From Meandrina meandrites (lineage: Eukaryota > Cnidaria > Anthozoa > Scleractinia > Meandrinidae): a DNA stretch of 64,000 nt. Below, piece by piece: positions 38,351 through 51,402 of this stretch. Below the pieces are notes generated by a model. The model had not been told where the DNA came from. It worked only from the letters and a program-made list of their open reading frames with translations, and did no database searches. Position numbers and translations under genes: made by a program. Position 1 is the first letter of the stretch; every line of letters begins with the position of its first letter. The stretch spans positions 18,571,472 through 18,635,471 of the forward strand of contig OY855914.1 of NCBI GenBank assembly GCA_963693305.1. Direction: 5' to 3'.

Positions 38351-38689
38351 CTTCAATAAAACCAAAAGAAAATATACTTTATACACAATAAAGAAAACAA
38401 TATCCGTAACATTTCCCATACATTCATGTTTCAACAGCTTTTGGCGAATAAACATCCCAGGTTGCGTGATGCGAAGTCCTGATCGCCATTTGTTCGAGTG
38501 GAAGTTTGGGTCTAGTCACCAACAAAAAAAAAATGACGAAAAATAAATCCCGTGTAGAGCAAGAACCGCGCTCGGCCCATGGCCGCGCGGTTAACTAACC
38601 ACAAGCAAACTGGAGTGGAACTAACCGCAAACACACTGGAGTGGAACTAAACGCAAGCAAACTGGAGTTGAACTAACCGCAAGCACACT

Positions 38690-38930
38690 GGAGTGCTTGG
38701 GTTCCAGTCTCCGTGGAGTCCTGATTTTGATTCTGGTCATGACCATTGTGTGCTGGTACCCAGCATTCTGTCAGGTTGCACAGCAATTTGCCCCTCCCAT
38801 TCATTGCCCCAGATGGAGGGAAAGGTGTCTTAACCAAGAACACAACACAATGATCCCAGGCAATGTTTAAGCCTGGGCTGTTGGATTTGAAGTCCATCAC
38901 ACTAAGTACTGGACTACAATGAGCAAAAAT
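38690..38930 (-). mobile_element. Decayed SINE copy
   Basis: On the minus strand the head (about 38925 downward) includes AGTGTGATGGACTTCAAATCC, followed by ATCATTGTGTTGTGTTCTTG and AAGACACCTTTCCCTCC. This is the same order as in the better-preserved SINE at 31180-31450. Confidence 0.55.
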
Positions 38931-39872
38931 AATAAAAGCACAAGAAATTGGAAGGTTGGGGCTTATTTTTGTGAAATATGATGACAATTTAGGAGGAATA
39001 AAAGAGAAATATTACCACCAAACGAAATAGATTACTCAAACAGAAGGACTGATGGTGCCTAGGCATGTAATGCGTGCAGAGATAGGATTAATAGCCCATG
39101 AATGCATTGTAAGGTTATTCTTGTTATGAAATTTAATCTTAATTCATTTCAAATCCACTATAAATACTTTATCTCTCTCTCTCTCCAATTGATATATACA
39201 TATTAAAGAAGTTCAAATGCCTAAAATGTCATGATTCCACTTACACTTAAAAAGAACAGATTGTATTCACTTCTCCTAAAGGGTTACATACCGGTGTGAG
39301 TTTAAATTCAAGCTTTCAGTTTTGTCAGTAATTTAAATTTTGTTTCATTGCCGTTATGTGGCGTCACATAACGCTATTATTAAGCAGCCAGTGAGGCGTG
39401 ACGTCCCCCCAAACGGCTAAGAAAAACATCAAACCATCATGATGTGTCGTGCCTTCACAAACTATACAGGTTCTGTTTTTCACTTCAAGGGCCATTTCCT
39501 GGCGACCTTTTCGCACTGTTTGAACAGAACGCCAAAAGCAAAAACGGAGCCCACTCTGCCAAGTAACGTGACGTATACAGTGGCTACCAGCTGACGTCGT
39601 TTTGGTGTTAATCGGAACATCTCGGGTGTTACTTCTGATTGGACTATAAGAATCGGCACTTCTTCGGATTTCTTTTGATCGGGCAATAATCGGAACAACT
39701 TCGGGCTACTTATGATTGAACAGCAATAATCGGAAAATCTTCGGGTAACTTGTGGTTCGTAACTAAGAATCGGAATACCTTTGGGCTACTTCTGTGGAGA
39801 TTTACCGACTATGCGACTTGTTTCTTTGGCAACAGTTTTTTTTTTTTTCGAGAGCATCGTTCTTTGCTACGA

Positions 39873-42800
39873 TCACAGTTCGCTATGCGGTTTCTCTGTT
39901 TCTATTCTTGCAGCATCGGCGTTTCTCATCAAGTGATAGAAGTAGTTTATTGTGTTTTCGTAACTCTTCACTCCAAGTCTTTCATTGAAGCCGTGTATTC
40001 GTTTTGTGTCCTCGGGTGTAAGAACGGACGGCATAAATCTGTAGACAGCATCGGTTAGGTCCAGGTAGTGTTTGGTGTCCGTGTTGGCGATCATAAGACC
40101 TAAAACAAAAACGACGCTCATTATACTATTTATCAGTAATGTAGCAGCTATCGCAAACTTGTAATATATTCTACTGGTCCTCTAGTGTAGCAGTTGCTAT
40201 TGTTTTGTGGGCTAGGGGCATTGTTCCTGTTGTTTGTTCTGTTGTTCTCTTTTCTCCAGTAATGTTACAGCTCTCGTAAGCTTGTAATTCTACTGGTCTT
40301 CTGGTGTAGCAGTTGCTATTGTTTTGGGGGCTAGGGGCATTGTTCCTGTTGTTTGTTCTGCTGTTCTCTTTTCTCCAGTAGTGTAGCAGCTCTCGTAAGC
40401 TTGTAATTCTACTGGTCCTCAGGTACAGCAGTTGCTATTGTTTTGGGGGCTAGGGGCATTGTTCCTGTTGTTCTCTCGAGGGGTAGCGTGGCCTTGCAAG
40501 AGCTGCTACCCGAGAGCTATGGTTGATGACTGTTGAGCCCCAAAAAAGACGTAATATGTACGCAAGGCCGAGGCAGCTTTCGGGAGACTATAAAAATTGC
40601 CGCGACTTTTCTAAGGACGGCAGCCGGAGAGTTACGACATTTGTAATGCAATTGTTCAGCGTCTGTGCGTTTAATTTCATGAGCCCCCTACCTGGCGAAA
40701 CACCCACTTCGGGGAATACCTGCCGAACGCTTTGGGAAATGACCTGAAAAGAAAAAAAGAGGCAGGACCCATCAATGCAAATTCGTAGCCGTGGATTATC
40801 AGACGAGAGGCACAAATTGCAAAGTATATAGGTCGAATTACTGCGAGATTTATGAACTTCAAATTCTTTGAAGTGCAGCCAAGCAAACTTACCACAAAAA
40901 TAATTTATGATTACATTTGAAGGTTTTTAGAGGAGGGCGAGCAGTCTCGATTTTTATAGGTTAGCGTTTGACTGTAATTTGCCAGCAGCAGACCATGAAT
41001 TAAGTGGTTTTACATGCAAAAATATAAAGTTTGCAGACTATCATTCTTGTTCGCAGTATTTCAAGCTATATTTCCACCCTTCCCAGAATGACGGAACGTA
41101 AAAACGCTAACATCTAAAAAAAACGGCCCGACTGCCTGACAAGTCACCATACCTGAAAACCGAAGGCCTCTTTATCCCAGCTGGATAAGGGAGATGGTTT
41201 TTCTGACTGCATTACACGTATGTTAACACGATCATCGTTAATACATCGCCGGTCGTGTTCTAGAACCTACCAAGGAGAACAAAACAGAAAAAAAATAGTG
41301 AGTCACAACATTGCAAGGCAAGAAGAGCCTACGATAGATCATACTTTACGTAACCAATTGAAAGCAACTGGCGGGATTGGCGGGCACGAGTGAATTTTTT
41401 CTCGCGTAGGCGAATCTCATCTCGACTCCGTACCAATTCGCTCGCGACTTGGCGGCCAAGACGAAACCATAAAGCACTCGCTCGCAAAATCCCGACAGCT
41501 ACGCAGGCTATCTGAAAATCAAATAATGCAGTAAATAGCGGTTTCTCTCAGAGCGCGCATCACTGCCCCAGCCAAATGGCACTCATTTCTCGGCAGTTCC
41601 CCAGGGGCAGCCCTCTCGTTTTGCGCTGGTGTCCAGTCCTCTCTTGATTCTTTTCGCGCGTTCAACGATAGATACATGCATCGATTTCATTGTGTCGAAA
41701 GCTCGCACTATCGTTGTTTTGACACCATGTTGTTGGGGATGAGGATGAGGAAAAACATCAGCGCATTTTTAACAAATTCAGATTCACTTTAAATTTCCGC
41801 GTAAATACTCATTTCAAGTCAATGGGAAGGTACAATGAAGCTGCATGTAGTCCAGTTCTGGCCCTCTCTCTGTCACAGAGAGAGGGCCAGAATCTGACTA
41901 AGGTACGGGGGTAGTTTCCGATAACTGACTAAGACCGCGGTTCGTCAGAGACGTTACTAAGCAACAATGTGAATCCTCACGCGTCATGCTGACGTCACAA
42001 CATTTGAACTACTCGGGAATGTTCGTGCGCTACTTTGATTGGATGATAAAAATCGGAAACACGTCGCGTAATTTAACGAAGATTGACAACAACTACAACA
42101 ACAAAGAATTCCAGCCCAGTCGCTAGGAAGTCAATGATTTACTATCACCTCTTCAATCGTGTTACTGGGATGTATTCGGTGGTTAACTGTCACCCTTGCC
42201 GAGGAAGGAATCACGTTGGCCTGTTTGTAGATGTGAAAAGAAAGACGATCTTAGTACTTCACAAGTGCAAAATGTAGACAGAGGAGTAGGAAAAGGGTAA
42301 AAACATCGCAATACACTTATTATTAATAATATATGACATGTTGGTAATTTAACGTTATGATAATAATCAAAGGTTTCAACACACCTTTACGCCCGCGTTG
42401 AATTGTGTGACAGCGGTTGTTGTGCGAAGGAAAGCATTGGTTGCTGGCTTCATCTCGAGGATTCTAAGAAAAAAAAAACGCCGAGACAGTTTGAAAGTTT
42501 ATTCGCAAGCGTTATACTATCTATTTACTGATGTTCGTGGAATTCTTAATCTGCAGTATTCCACAATTTATTTTTGTTGTTGTTGTTGATTCGTTTTAAC
42601 AAATATAGCTGGCAGTCAAAATCGTTAGCCGGCTGCAAAATAATAACATCTAACCAATCGAATTGGTGCCGTGAACCAATCGGAACTCGAGGCAAAAAAT
42701 GCAACCGGCACAAAGGGCGGGAAAACATGCTTACGACAAGTCAAAATTGGCTTTGGTTTCGGTCCTGATTGGTTCAACAAATGAGCTTGCTTGCACAAGC

Positions 42801-45800
42801 GCTTTATATTTATAACCATTTACAGCATCCAGAAAACGTAAAGCCAATTCAAACACATTTTAGAGCGGTTTTTACTTGAGTGTCAAAAGATAATTAGTTT
42901 TTTCTTTGGTTTTGTTTTACTAAATACGCTTCTAAAGTGATTGGTTTTAAAATCACGCTACTTTCTCGACCAATCAGAAGTAAAACCAAAAACCAATCGT
43001 GACTCGCTCTCACACGTTTTCCCGCGCTTTACGCCGACTACATTTATTGAGTTCATTTATTAAGTGGATGTATGAGTGGATCATTCATGTATGTATTTCA
43101 TACCAATCAGATTTGGGATTCTATCAAGGACCAATGAAATTGCGGCTTGTATATATGGATCGTTTTTATGAATATTTGTTTTCGGTTCAAGGTACGGCCA
43201 TTTTTGTTTTGCTATAGATTCGACCTTATTGGGCCGGTTTGGTCTGAAGTCTCTATTCCAAGTCTTGATTTTTATGTAGCTTTGGGTGAGAACATTGTGT
43301 GTGGGTTCTGAAAGCGAAAAGTGTTTGGAAATTTCATCGTGGTGAAGGTGATTCTCTTGGTTTACGCAATCGACTGGTTCAGTTGACGACACAATATGGG
43401 TATGGTATTTGTTGACCACTTTATATTAAAATGTATGATGTTTTTGAGTAGAATAAATATGTATATTGAAAATAAATGTTGTGACTTCCATTTTTAATAT
43501 GAGTGTTGTGTGTTTGCTGAACGTTTTGTTTTGGTCCCCAAATGAGAACAAACTGACGCTGTTGTTTGTAAGGGCGAGTGTTAAAGATTTGAGAATCCAA
43601 AAGCGCGGTGTTCTTGTGTTTAAACTGTTTTCTCTCGGTTAAAAGTATAGCATTAGTAGGAGCTTTGGCTAAGTAATAACACGAGTGACCACAAATCTCT
43701 CAAGATTTTTCCCCAAAAGAATAACGTGATTGTAATAGGTTGAGGCATGTGCGTTTATTTGGGTTCGAGAGTTGCCAAATAATAGGTATTTTAGTGAGGT
43801 TGGAATGTGGCCGGAGAAGGTTTGACGTTTCCTGCTTAGGAATAGTAGGACTTCACATGGGCGGTCATGAGTTATTTATTGTACTATCGTTTGAAAAGCT
43901 CATGACGTGATGATGTTACAAGGGCACGTTTTGTCTGCTCGGCAAATATTAAATTAGGTGTTTTGACAACGTGGTTGGATGGCACAGCAAGAGAAAATCA
44001 TCATTTGTGCCGCGAGTGAGGGCCGTAGGAAGGTATAGTAGTCGTGCGAGTCTCGCATTTCAAGCTTCGCATTGATGGCTATCTTTAGTAGAACGGCGGC
44101 GTAATGCGGTTATTTCCGTACCAATGACGTTATGCTTGCAAGTGTTTACGTCGGCCAAATTTATTTTCTTCAGATCTCTGAACTCGCCTCGATGAAACAG
44201 CCAAAAGATTCACTTCAACTGGCTAAACCGACAAGAAATAGTCGCAAAATTGCAAACAAATTAACGACCGTCGCTTCTGGCGAAATAAACATGGAAAGTA
44301 AACATAATCTTGTTTGTCACGTACCGAAAGTGAAAGCTGCAACGTCAGCGCATTCCATGGCTGACGCAATACCTTTTTAGTGTATTAATATTCCCAACGC
44401 AAAGCGGTTGCAGTTACGTTTACTCATAGGCAAAAGAAAAAAAAAGACAGCCAGCTTTTTGGTAGTCTCCTTTACAGCCGTTGTTTGGGCTCGTCACGCA
44501 AAAAACAACGGCTGAAAAGAAAACTAGCTTTTTGGGTGTGCAGTCAAGCGTGTCACACAACTTCATCGACAGCTATTTTTAGCACTGCCGTGGGAATATT
44601 GGTACTGATGATGTTACGCTTACAAGTTAGGGCACGTTTCTGCTTGCGAAATTAATATTGTCCCAGTCCAAGTAAAATCGTCACGTGGTTTGGCCGAAAT
44701 GCACTGGTGACTAGAGTTGTTTGTTTCTCGCGTTCGTCGGAAGAAACTCTTGCTTGCAGAAAGGTTTTTTTTTATATTGATGATGAAAATAATGGAGCCA
44801 TTTCAGAAACCCGAGAGTACTTTGTTCTTGTTCCATCTGGCTATTCGTTTGCAATTTCTGGATCAATTTGGCTTTTTTAGTGAGCGTGTTTGCGATTTTG
44901 TGATCATGTTTACGGTAAATGTTGTCAACAGTTTTCAACAGTTTTCAATCCATGTTTTGATGTACTTAGCGGTTTTCTTTCGGCTTGGAATGAAAGGGGA
45001 TGGATAGTTAAACATCAAGGTAACCTTAAAAGTGACTACCAGATATTTTTTTTCTGTTTACGTTTGAAGAAATTACTGACGTATTTTTTGTCTTCAACAG
45101 TATGGTTCGATCGATCGGTTGCACACCATAGTCATATTTACAAGGGAAAGCAGCCTAATTTTAGAACATTTGCACAATTTCTTTTTAAATTGTTTTTGAG
45201 TTATTTTTCCAAAAGTAGCTCTTAGTCGGCGCGATGGCCCGTTCACATGAACCATGCACAAATAGCTCAACCCATGAAATAAACCATCCCAACAGGACTA
45301 ACACCCAGTTCTACCCCAAGCCATCAATTGAAAAAATAACTCCTGCACGCTTAGCGTGCCTATGTTTTGCTTCGAGTTTTGATTGGTTCACTGGGTTATC
45401 TGTGTCCTTTGTGATTGGCCAGAGTGATTACTTTGGTTTTGGTCTAACGACATTCAGTCGAAAACCGCTCTATGACAGCCAATCAAAAGCTGTTATAACC
45501 CTTGAAGACAGTATTTTGCTAATCACCTCCGAGCTAACCAATCAGCGCGTGCGGAAAGCACTATTCACTTGTGTGGTATATACTAATTACTTTGATCAAT
45601 CTCAGCAGCGACAAAAAACGGCGAACAGAAATAGTTGCAAACAGCTTGAAAACTACTTTTAGTATACCTGACAAAAATTGGTCTGAAGAGCCACAGATTA
45701 GCCACGATAATCCTCAGATAAACCGGTACCTGGGAATTGAAAGAATTATTTCAAGAAAGTTAACAAACTTTCCATAACTAGAACTTTCTGTTGGTTTTTC

Positions 45801-48800
45801 TAGAATTTTGGAATGATATCGAAACAGCGAACAACAGCACATAACATTATTTAACATGCAGCTGGGAGTTTTTTTCCTCGGAAGGGGGAATTTTTTTGCG
45901 ATTTTCTGGATTTACTTCTTCCCTCCGTAATATGACCTTTTGTTAAATTCAAATTATGAACGAAGACAAGACGATCTTAGCTTAAAAAACGTTAGCGGTT
46001 CACTGTTTTTCTTGAACTGGCTCCACCTACGTTCAGCACAGGAAGCCCTGTGAAGTAAGATGTACCACAGGTGCTTTTAATTTTCATCCCATATTTCCCA
46101 TCTTTTCTTTCATAATCAGCGTGGTTTTGTTACTATTCTTTATGCAAACGATCGCAACAACTAACACGAATTGTGCTGATTTTACCTGAGGAGCAAAACT
46201 CTCAAACATTTCCCTCACTGGACCAGATGAGTCAAACACAACAGGCATCGGGCAAGCTTCTAATCTGAGTTAAATAAAGGGAAAAAGAAAGAAGCAAATG
46301 ATTAAGGAAAGGAATCAATAATTAAAAGTGATGAATGAGTAAATGAATAACGGATGAATTAATGAATAAAGGGCAGGCGAACGAACGAACGAACGAACGA
46401 ACGAACGAACGAACGAACGAACGAACGAACGAACGAACGAACGAACGAACGAACGAACGAACGAACGAACGAACGAACGAACGAACGAACGAACGAACGA
46501 ACGAACGAACGAACGAACGAACGAACGAACGAACGAACGAACGAACGAACGAACGAACGAACGAACGAACGAACGAACGAACGAACGAACGAACGAACGA
46601 ACGAACGAACGAACGAACGAACGAACGAACGAACGAACGAACGAACGAACGAACGAACGAACGAACGAACGAACGAACGAACGAACGAACGAACGAACGA
46701 ACGAACGAACGAACGAACGAACGAACGAACGAACGAACGAACGAACGAACGAACGAACGAACGAACGAACGAACGAACGAACGAACGAACGAACGAACGA
46801 ACGAACGAACGAATGAATGAATGAATGAATGAATGAATGAATGAATGAATGAATGAATGAATGAATGAACGAAAGACGGACGGACGGGCGGACGGAAGAC
46901 GGACGGACGGACGGACAGACAGACGGATGGACGAAAGAGCGAGCGAACGAGCGAGTGAACAAACCAACAAGCAAAGGAATGGGTGGACGGACGGACAGAC
47001 GAAAGGGCAGACGGACGGACGAACCAAAGGAAAGGAGGTAGGTAGGCGGGAGGGTCGGGGGGGGGGGGGGGAGGGATGGAGGGAAGGAGGGAGGAAGTAC
47101 GAATGGCCGAAAAAGAGATGGAAATATTTGCTGAGTTCTCACAATTTTAACTTACTCGTTTTCAGAGCAAAAACAAACTTAGTCTATCAATTATCCAATA
47201 TACTTACTTAGTTACAGCATTTGACAGTATTCCTATGCTACTTTCTCTCGGCGGCATTGAAGAATGCCCTGCTGCAGTATGTACACTGAGTTCTGCCATT
47301 ATGTAGCCCTTCTCAGCCACACCAACTCTGAAAACAACATCACATAAACACTTTCACACATTGAAGATACATCGTTCAATCTCTGGCCAACAGTGAAACA
47401 ACTCTTGGTCGCAAACTGACAGATAAACGTTCCCTCCCATCCAGGTCTGAAGGCGACATTTGAGGATTTCGGAAAACCGCATTACTGCAAAAAAAAAATC
47501 GGCAAGAATCGAAATACCGCAATTTCACAAGCCTGTACATCTCGCTGATTCGTTAACGCAACGGCAAAAATAGAGGCAAAAAGGAGCCTTCGGACTGTGC
47601 AAACAATGACACAGCTTTAATCACGCGCCTTTTCCAATGTCATACACTGGATAGGAGAAGCTTCTTGTCTTGACATTAAGAAATTCAACTTACACAACAC
47701 TGTTCATGCAGAGAGGGTAATGTCTTGGGGCCTGGGGTGACTTTTGTCCAAGGTACCAAAAATAGCATTATTTTCCAATATTAGCGTTTTAATTTACTCA
47801 CAAAGCAAATGGTATCCTCATTCCTGGAATAGCATCCTTAACAATCACTGTTCCCTCATCAACTAAAAATTCCAACTGCACACCTTGGGATTTTAAATAT
47901 GCTGCAATTTGCCGAGCTCCATCAAATCCTTGCACCTTTTGAATAAAAACCAGTTAATCAGAACAACTCCAAGGCAGTTTCTGATCTTCCACGGAGTTAT
48001 TATTAGAAATTTAAAGTCATCACTGACATTCACTCCTGACACTTCTGACTTTATCTAAATATTTTTCGGCCGCCTGCAATTTTTCCGCGATGCGTGCACT
48101 GTTTTGCTGCATGTGCCAGACGAGATCAGATGAGTGTGCCGAACGGCCGACAATGCTTCGCATAAAGGTAAACAAGCCACTATTTTTGATTCCTCTGATC
48201 AGTCCAAGCGAAAATTCCCTGGTAGATCTTGAAATATGTTTCTTTCTGACATCCGAAATGATTCCCTGTCGTTTTTTTGGTTCTCTAGTGTAAATTAAAA
48301 CTACAGAACACAAGAAAGTGACTCTGAAGTTACTGTTCGTTGTTTGGGCAGAATAATACAAAGGATTTTTTCTGCTCAATCAGGAGTCAGCATTTGGAGA
48401 GTCATTTAGAAATGGTCTGGAGAGACTCATTTGCCAGGGGCTCTTGCCACTTTTCTTCAAAACTTTCGCCACTATGATCTCTGCCCGGTTTACTTTGTTT
48501 CGCCCCGACTAACTGCCCCTGATTCTGTGAGAATGGGAAAATGACCTGCCAATCGTTAGTGGTCTAGACTCTGGATTGAGTGGTCTGGGTTCAAGCACTT
48601 TCTGGACGGGATCATTGCATTGCGTTCTTGGAAAAGACACTACACTTTCGCAGTGCCACTATCCATTAACAAGGTGTATAAATTGGCACTGCTGAACTTA
48701 ATACTGGGCCCAGCTAGTTCAGAAGTTTTCCAGTTGGTTCATGCTACAGATAATTGAAACTGCAAATCATTAAGAGATGGCCTGATGGTCCACTTAGGCA

Positions 48801-51402
48801 CAAACAGATCCCCCACCCCCTCTCCAACTTTACATGACATCAACAAGAATGCGGTAAATTATTTGCAGAGTTTCCTAACCATATCATTGACTTACCTCTT
48901 CATCATGTCCAAATGCTAAGAAAAAGCTTCGTTGTGGTTGGTGACCTTGCTTGAGAAGAAACTGTAGAGCTTCCAAGGAGCCCTGTGCAAGTATCAAAGA
49001 TATGATCAATCACAAAAATTTAGCCCATTTGATATCTGAGATTCACAACCAAAAAAACACATACGTTCCTCAGTGATAAAGCTTTTTAGAGATTTGTGTA
49101 CAGTGTCTAAAAATGGTTATCATAAACTAGCATCCAATAAACAGCCAATCAGAGATGCAACAGAGTCTATCTCTGTTGAAAAGGCTATGTCATCTCCAAC
49201 CCCACACTCGCCTCATCTCCTCTAAAGCAGCTGTCTAAAGCCTTGCGTAGTTCTTATCTTTTTTTCCCAAACAGCTTTATAAAAGCAGTGTCTGAGGTCG
49301 CTCTCTCTGAAGTCACTCTCTGTAATGAGCTCCATGTCAAAGAACTCCACCTTTTTCTCAATAGGTTTCCTCTCCCAACATTTCAGTCAAGACAATATCA
49401 GTTATATCTGTTTGTTTTTGGAAAATTTTAAGTGTTGTCCATCCACCTCACTCTTTAATTATCTACCTAGATTTAAGATAACAAATTGGATTTCTAATAG
49501 TACCATGACTCCATTTTTGACATCCAATGTTCCTCTGCCCCAGAAGTATCCATCCTGGATACGCCCTTCAAAAGGGGGTACTTCCCATGATTCATTGGTA
49601 GCTGGCACTACATCAAAGTGACTAGCAATGAGGTAAGGCTTTAGGGATGTATTGCTTCCTTTTACAGACACAAGTAAACTGTAGTTTGCAATTACTCTGT
49701 ACTCCACAAGAGGATGGCTAAACACATCTGAAAATTCTGAAGAGAAAATTCTGATTAGAGCCTCTATCAAAGCTGAGGTCACAAATTCACATTACATCAC
49801 CGTAGCCTGTGTACAGCTGCCCCCTCCCCTCAAGAAAAATCGTAGCCTGTTCCAGAGCCTGGAACAGGTGAGGGGAGGGGGCGGCTGTACACAGGCTACA
49901 TCACCGAGCAATGTTCCATTTATACGCCAACCATACCTTCAACACGCATAAACCTTCAGTGTGTAATTTATTAATAAATAAGATTAACAGAATTCATTAC
50001 CATTTTTATACTGACCCCTTTTCATTATAGGCCTACATCTTATCAACTACTAACAGTTACCAAGCCAGGCTAAATTTATTAAATCCTTCAATGCCAAAGG
50101 GAGAATGCCTAGTTGAATATCGTATCATGTGGACACTCAGACCAGTGAATATACATGTAAGCATAAAAGAAGATGTTTGGCTCCAAGGCATTGCATACAT
50201 TGTTTTAAATTTATCAGTGGTTTAAAATTTTCCAAACCAGTTTACTTTTTATTTTTCATTGTCTTATCCATTATCATAATCTGAAACAAAGGGAAATAAA
50301 AATCAAACTGGCTTGATAAATTCTAAACCAGAAATAAATTTAAACCACAACACATACAAATTTTGCTCAGCAAATCTCATGCAAAATGTTGGGAGCCAAT
50401 TATTTACTATCTGGGCTGGCTAGCTCAATCAATAAGTACCGGTATTTGATCAAGCCTGCTTTACTGCACTTGTTTTTATCTTGGAATATGTCTCAAGTGG
50501 CTAATTGTTCTGGATTGTGCATTTTAGATTAATTTTCGATGTGTGTAGGCCCAAACAGCTTTTTCCTGGGCCATCAAACATAAACCCATGCAGTCCCCAA
50601 CCCCTACCCTGGGTGGGAGGGGTGGGGGTGGAAGAGACAGGGATTTCCATCCTGTCCCTTTCATATGGGAGTTTCCCCCACCCCCCACCCCAATCCACTT
50701 CTACATACATCAGTTGGCATGTATTATTGTTTTCTATGAGATTGGGTCAGCTGAGCCATACAGTGGCACGATTTAAAGAAAAATTGTTATGAACTTTCAG
50801 AACTAAATCGACATCAACTTGCTCACAGAGTGTAAATTATTTAGTGAGGAGTCTGTCTAATTAACCCCAACAGGATATAATATGCATAACCAAGACGCCG
50901 ATTTCTTCTTAATCATGTGTGATAATCCTAAAATAGTCTCAACCTGCAACCAAATTTATAGAGTATTCTTGAAAACGCCGCGCCCGAGGAATCGCGCGGA
51001 GAATGGAAGGAGTACGTACTAGTAGTGTAAGTGCAGTACACATGTAAAAGTCCTTCGAACGTGCACATTGCGACAAATTAGCAGTAGAATAACTCAGGTA
51101 CATGGTCTTCATTAAAACTGATACAAGTTTATCTCCTTACCTTTGAGAATAAACTGAAGAAATTTGTAAAGTTCTTCTCGATTGTAATTCCCAATGTCGT
51201 ACGAAACGGTTTCGAAACTGATCGCTGTTTGAAATCTTTTTTGCACAACATCGTCTGCATGAATAAAATCTAAATCACTTGGTTTACACGGGACGGCAGC
51301 TGTAGGTTGATTAGAAAACATCACAGTCCGTGCAATAATGATTAAAACGACAGTAAAGAAGGCTGTAAGGAGAAAGCAGGAAACACTGCGAAACCCCGCC
51401 AT
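39873..51402 (-). CDS. PM20D1: M20 peptidase-family amidase, PM20D1-type, complete, 12 exons
   Basis: Exons in gene order: 51141-51402, 49504-49736, 48896-48982, 47802-47935, 47208-47327, 46186-46264, 45668-45729, 42385-42463, 42143-42220, 41153-41266, 40692-40743, 39873-40099; 508 codons plus stop (human 502). Residues 9-27 form a hydrophobic signal or anchor segment. All di-zinc site residues are present: H127 and D129 in SHFDVVPA, bridging D159 in GRGTLDVKN, catalytic E193 and ligand E194 in GHDEE, D220 in VDEG, and H469 in KRIHGFNE. The dimerisation region keeps [10 protein letters not shown] and [12 protein letters not shown]. Mammalian PM20D1 is secreted and both joins and cleaves N-fatty-acyl amino acids; in this organism the acyl preference is unknown. 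All introns are GT-AG and the frame is continuous. APEH lies 1.6 kb upstream on the same strand. Confidence 0.93.
40145..40505. repeat. 119-bp tandem repeat (dispersed family), three copies, PM20D1 intron 11
   Basis: GTGTAGCAGTTGCTATTG or a close variant occurs at 40185, 40304 and 40423, spaced 119 bp, each followed by GGGGCTAGGGGCATTGTTCC. Related single copies lie at 14400-14600 and 56460-56640. Confidence 0.8.
41850..41895. repeat. Perfect short palindrome in PM20D1 intron 9
   Basis: TTCTGGCCCTCTCTCTG is followed, after TCA or TC, by its inverse CAGAGAGAGGGCCAGAA. A related string, GACAGAGAGAGGGCCAGA, lies near 56710 in APEH. It could be the fused ends of a MITE. Confidence 0.6.
44110..44390. 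repeat. Dispersed repeat, copy 2 (first copy at 37.9 kb)
   Basis: See the copy at 37900-38350 for shared motifs. Here the CGAAAGTGAAAGCTGC and CGCATTCCATGG blocks are intact. A third, partial copy may begin near 44570 (TGATGATGTTACGCTTACAAG). Confidence 0.6.
45280..45560. repeat. CCAAT-rich dispersed repeat
   Basis: Within 280 bp there are at least six CCAAT or ATTGG motifs (GATTGGTT, GATTGGCC, GCCAATC, ACCAATCAG) separated by AAAACC and TTTGGTTTTGG strings. Similar clusters occur at 36635-36790, 42640-42790, 42930-43040, 52230-52450 and 60420-60600. Confidence 0.55.
46376..46868. repeat. Tetranucleotide microsatellite (CGAA)n then (TGAA)n in PM20D1 intron 5
   Basis: About 108 perfect copies of CGAA (46378-46812) run into about 14 copies of TGAA (46813-46868). 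Degenerate GACG/GGAC repeats continue to about 47070, including a G15 run at 47057-47071. Open frames on both strands across it are artefacts of the repeat: the period is four, so each frame cycles through the same four codons with no stop. Confidence 0.97.
48540..48790 (+). mobile_element. Decayed SINE in PM20D1 intron 3
   Basis: The order is a head with CGTTAGTGGTCTAGACTC, a B-box-like GGGTTCAAGC, then GCGTTCTTGGAAAAGACACT, TTCGCAGTGCC and AAGGTGTATAAATTGG. It matches the SINE at 55325-55570 block by block and lies antisense to the gene. Confidence 0.6.
49803..49905. mobile_element. 103-bp palindromic MITE with ATCACC duplication, PM20D1 intron 1
   Basis: GTAGCCTGTGTACAGCTGCC at the left is the inverse of GGCGGCTGTACACAGGCTAC at the right, and the arms run on through CCCTCCCCTC/GAGGGGAGGG. 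ATCACC directly precedes the left end and directly follows the right end. The arms are almost identical, so the copy is probably young. Confidence 0.8.

Larger units (their letters stand above)
36485..39872. other. Intergenic region between SSR4 and the PM20D1-type gene
   Basis: No gene recognised. It holds a CCAAT-rich repeat (36635-36790), SINE fragments (37430-37600, 38690-38930), a short element with GAGCCTGCGAGCAGGCTC near 37607 and a related inverse end near 37790, and one copy of a dispersed repeat (37900-38350). The genes on either side converge, so no promoter is needed here. Confidence 0.5.
42464..45667. other. PM20D1 intron 7, repeat-filled
   Basis: This 3.2-kb intron contains CCAAT-rich repeat copies (42640-42790, 42930-43040, 45280-45560), one copy of the dispersed repeat at 44110-44390, and an inverted pair CAGCCGTTGTTTG/AACAACGGCTG at 44470-44525. 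A 112-codon minus-strand frame at 43081-43419 matches no family I know and has no place in the gene model. Confidence 0.5.

Noticed and set aside
43081..43419. 112-codon minus-strand frame inside PM20D1 intron 7 as an extra exon
   Set aside because: The flanking PM20D1 exons join in frame and match the family without it, and its sequence has no M20 similarity.
46315..47211. Long Arg-Ser-Phe-Val or Asn-Glu-Arg-Thr repeat proteins on both strands
   Set aside because: They arise from the CGAA microsatellite, which has no stop codon in any frame. They lie inside a PM20D1 intron with no splice signals joining them to it.
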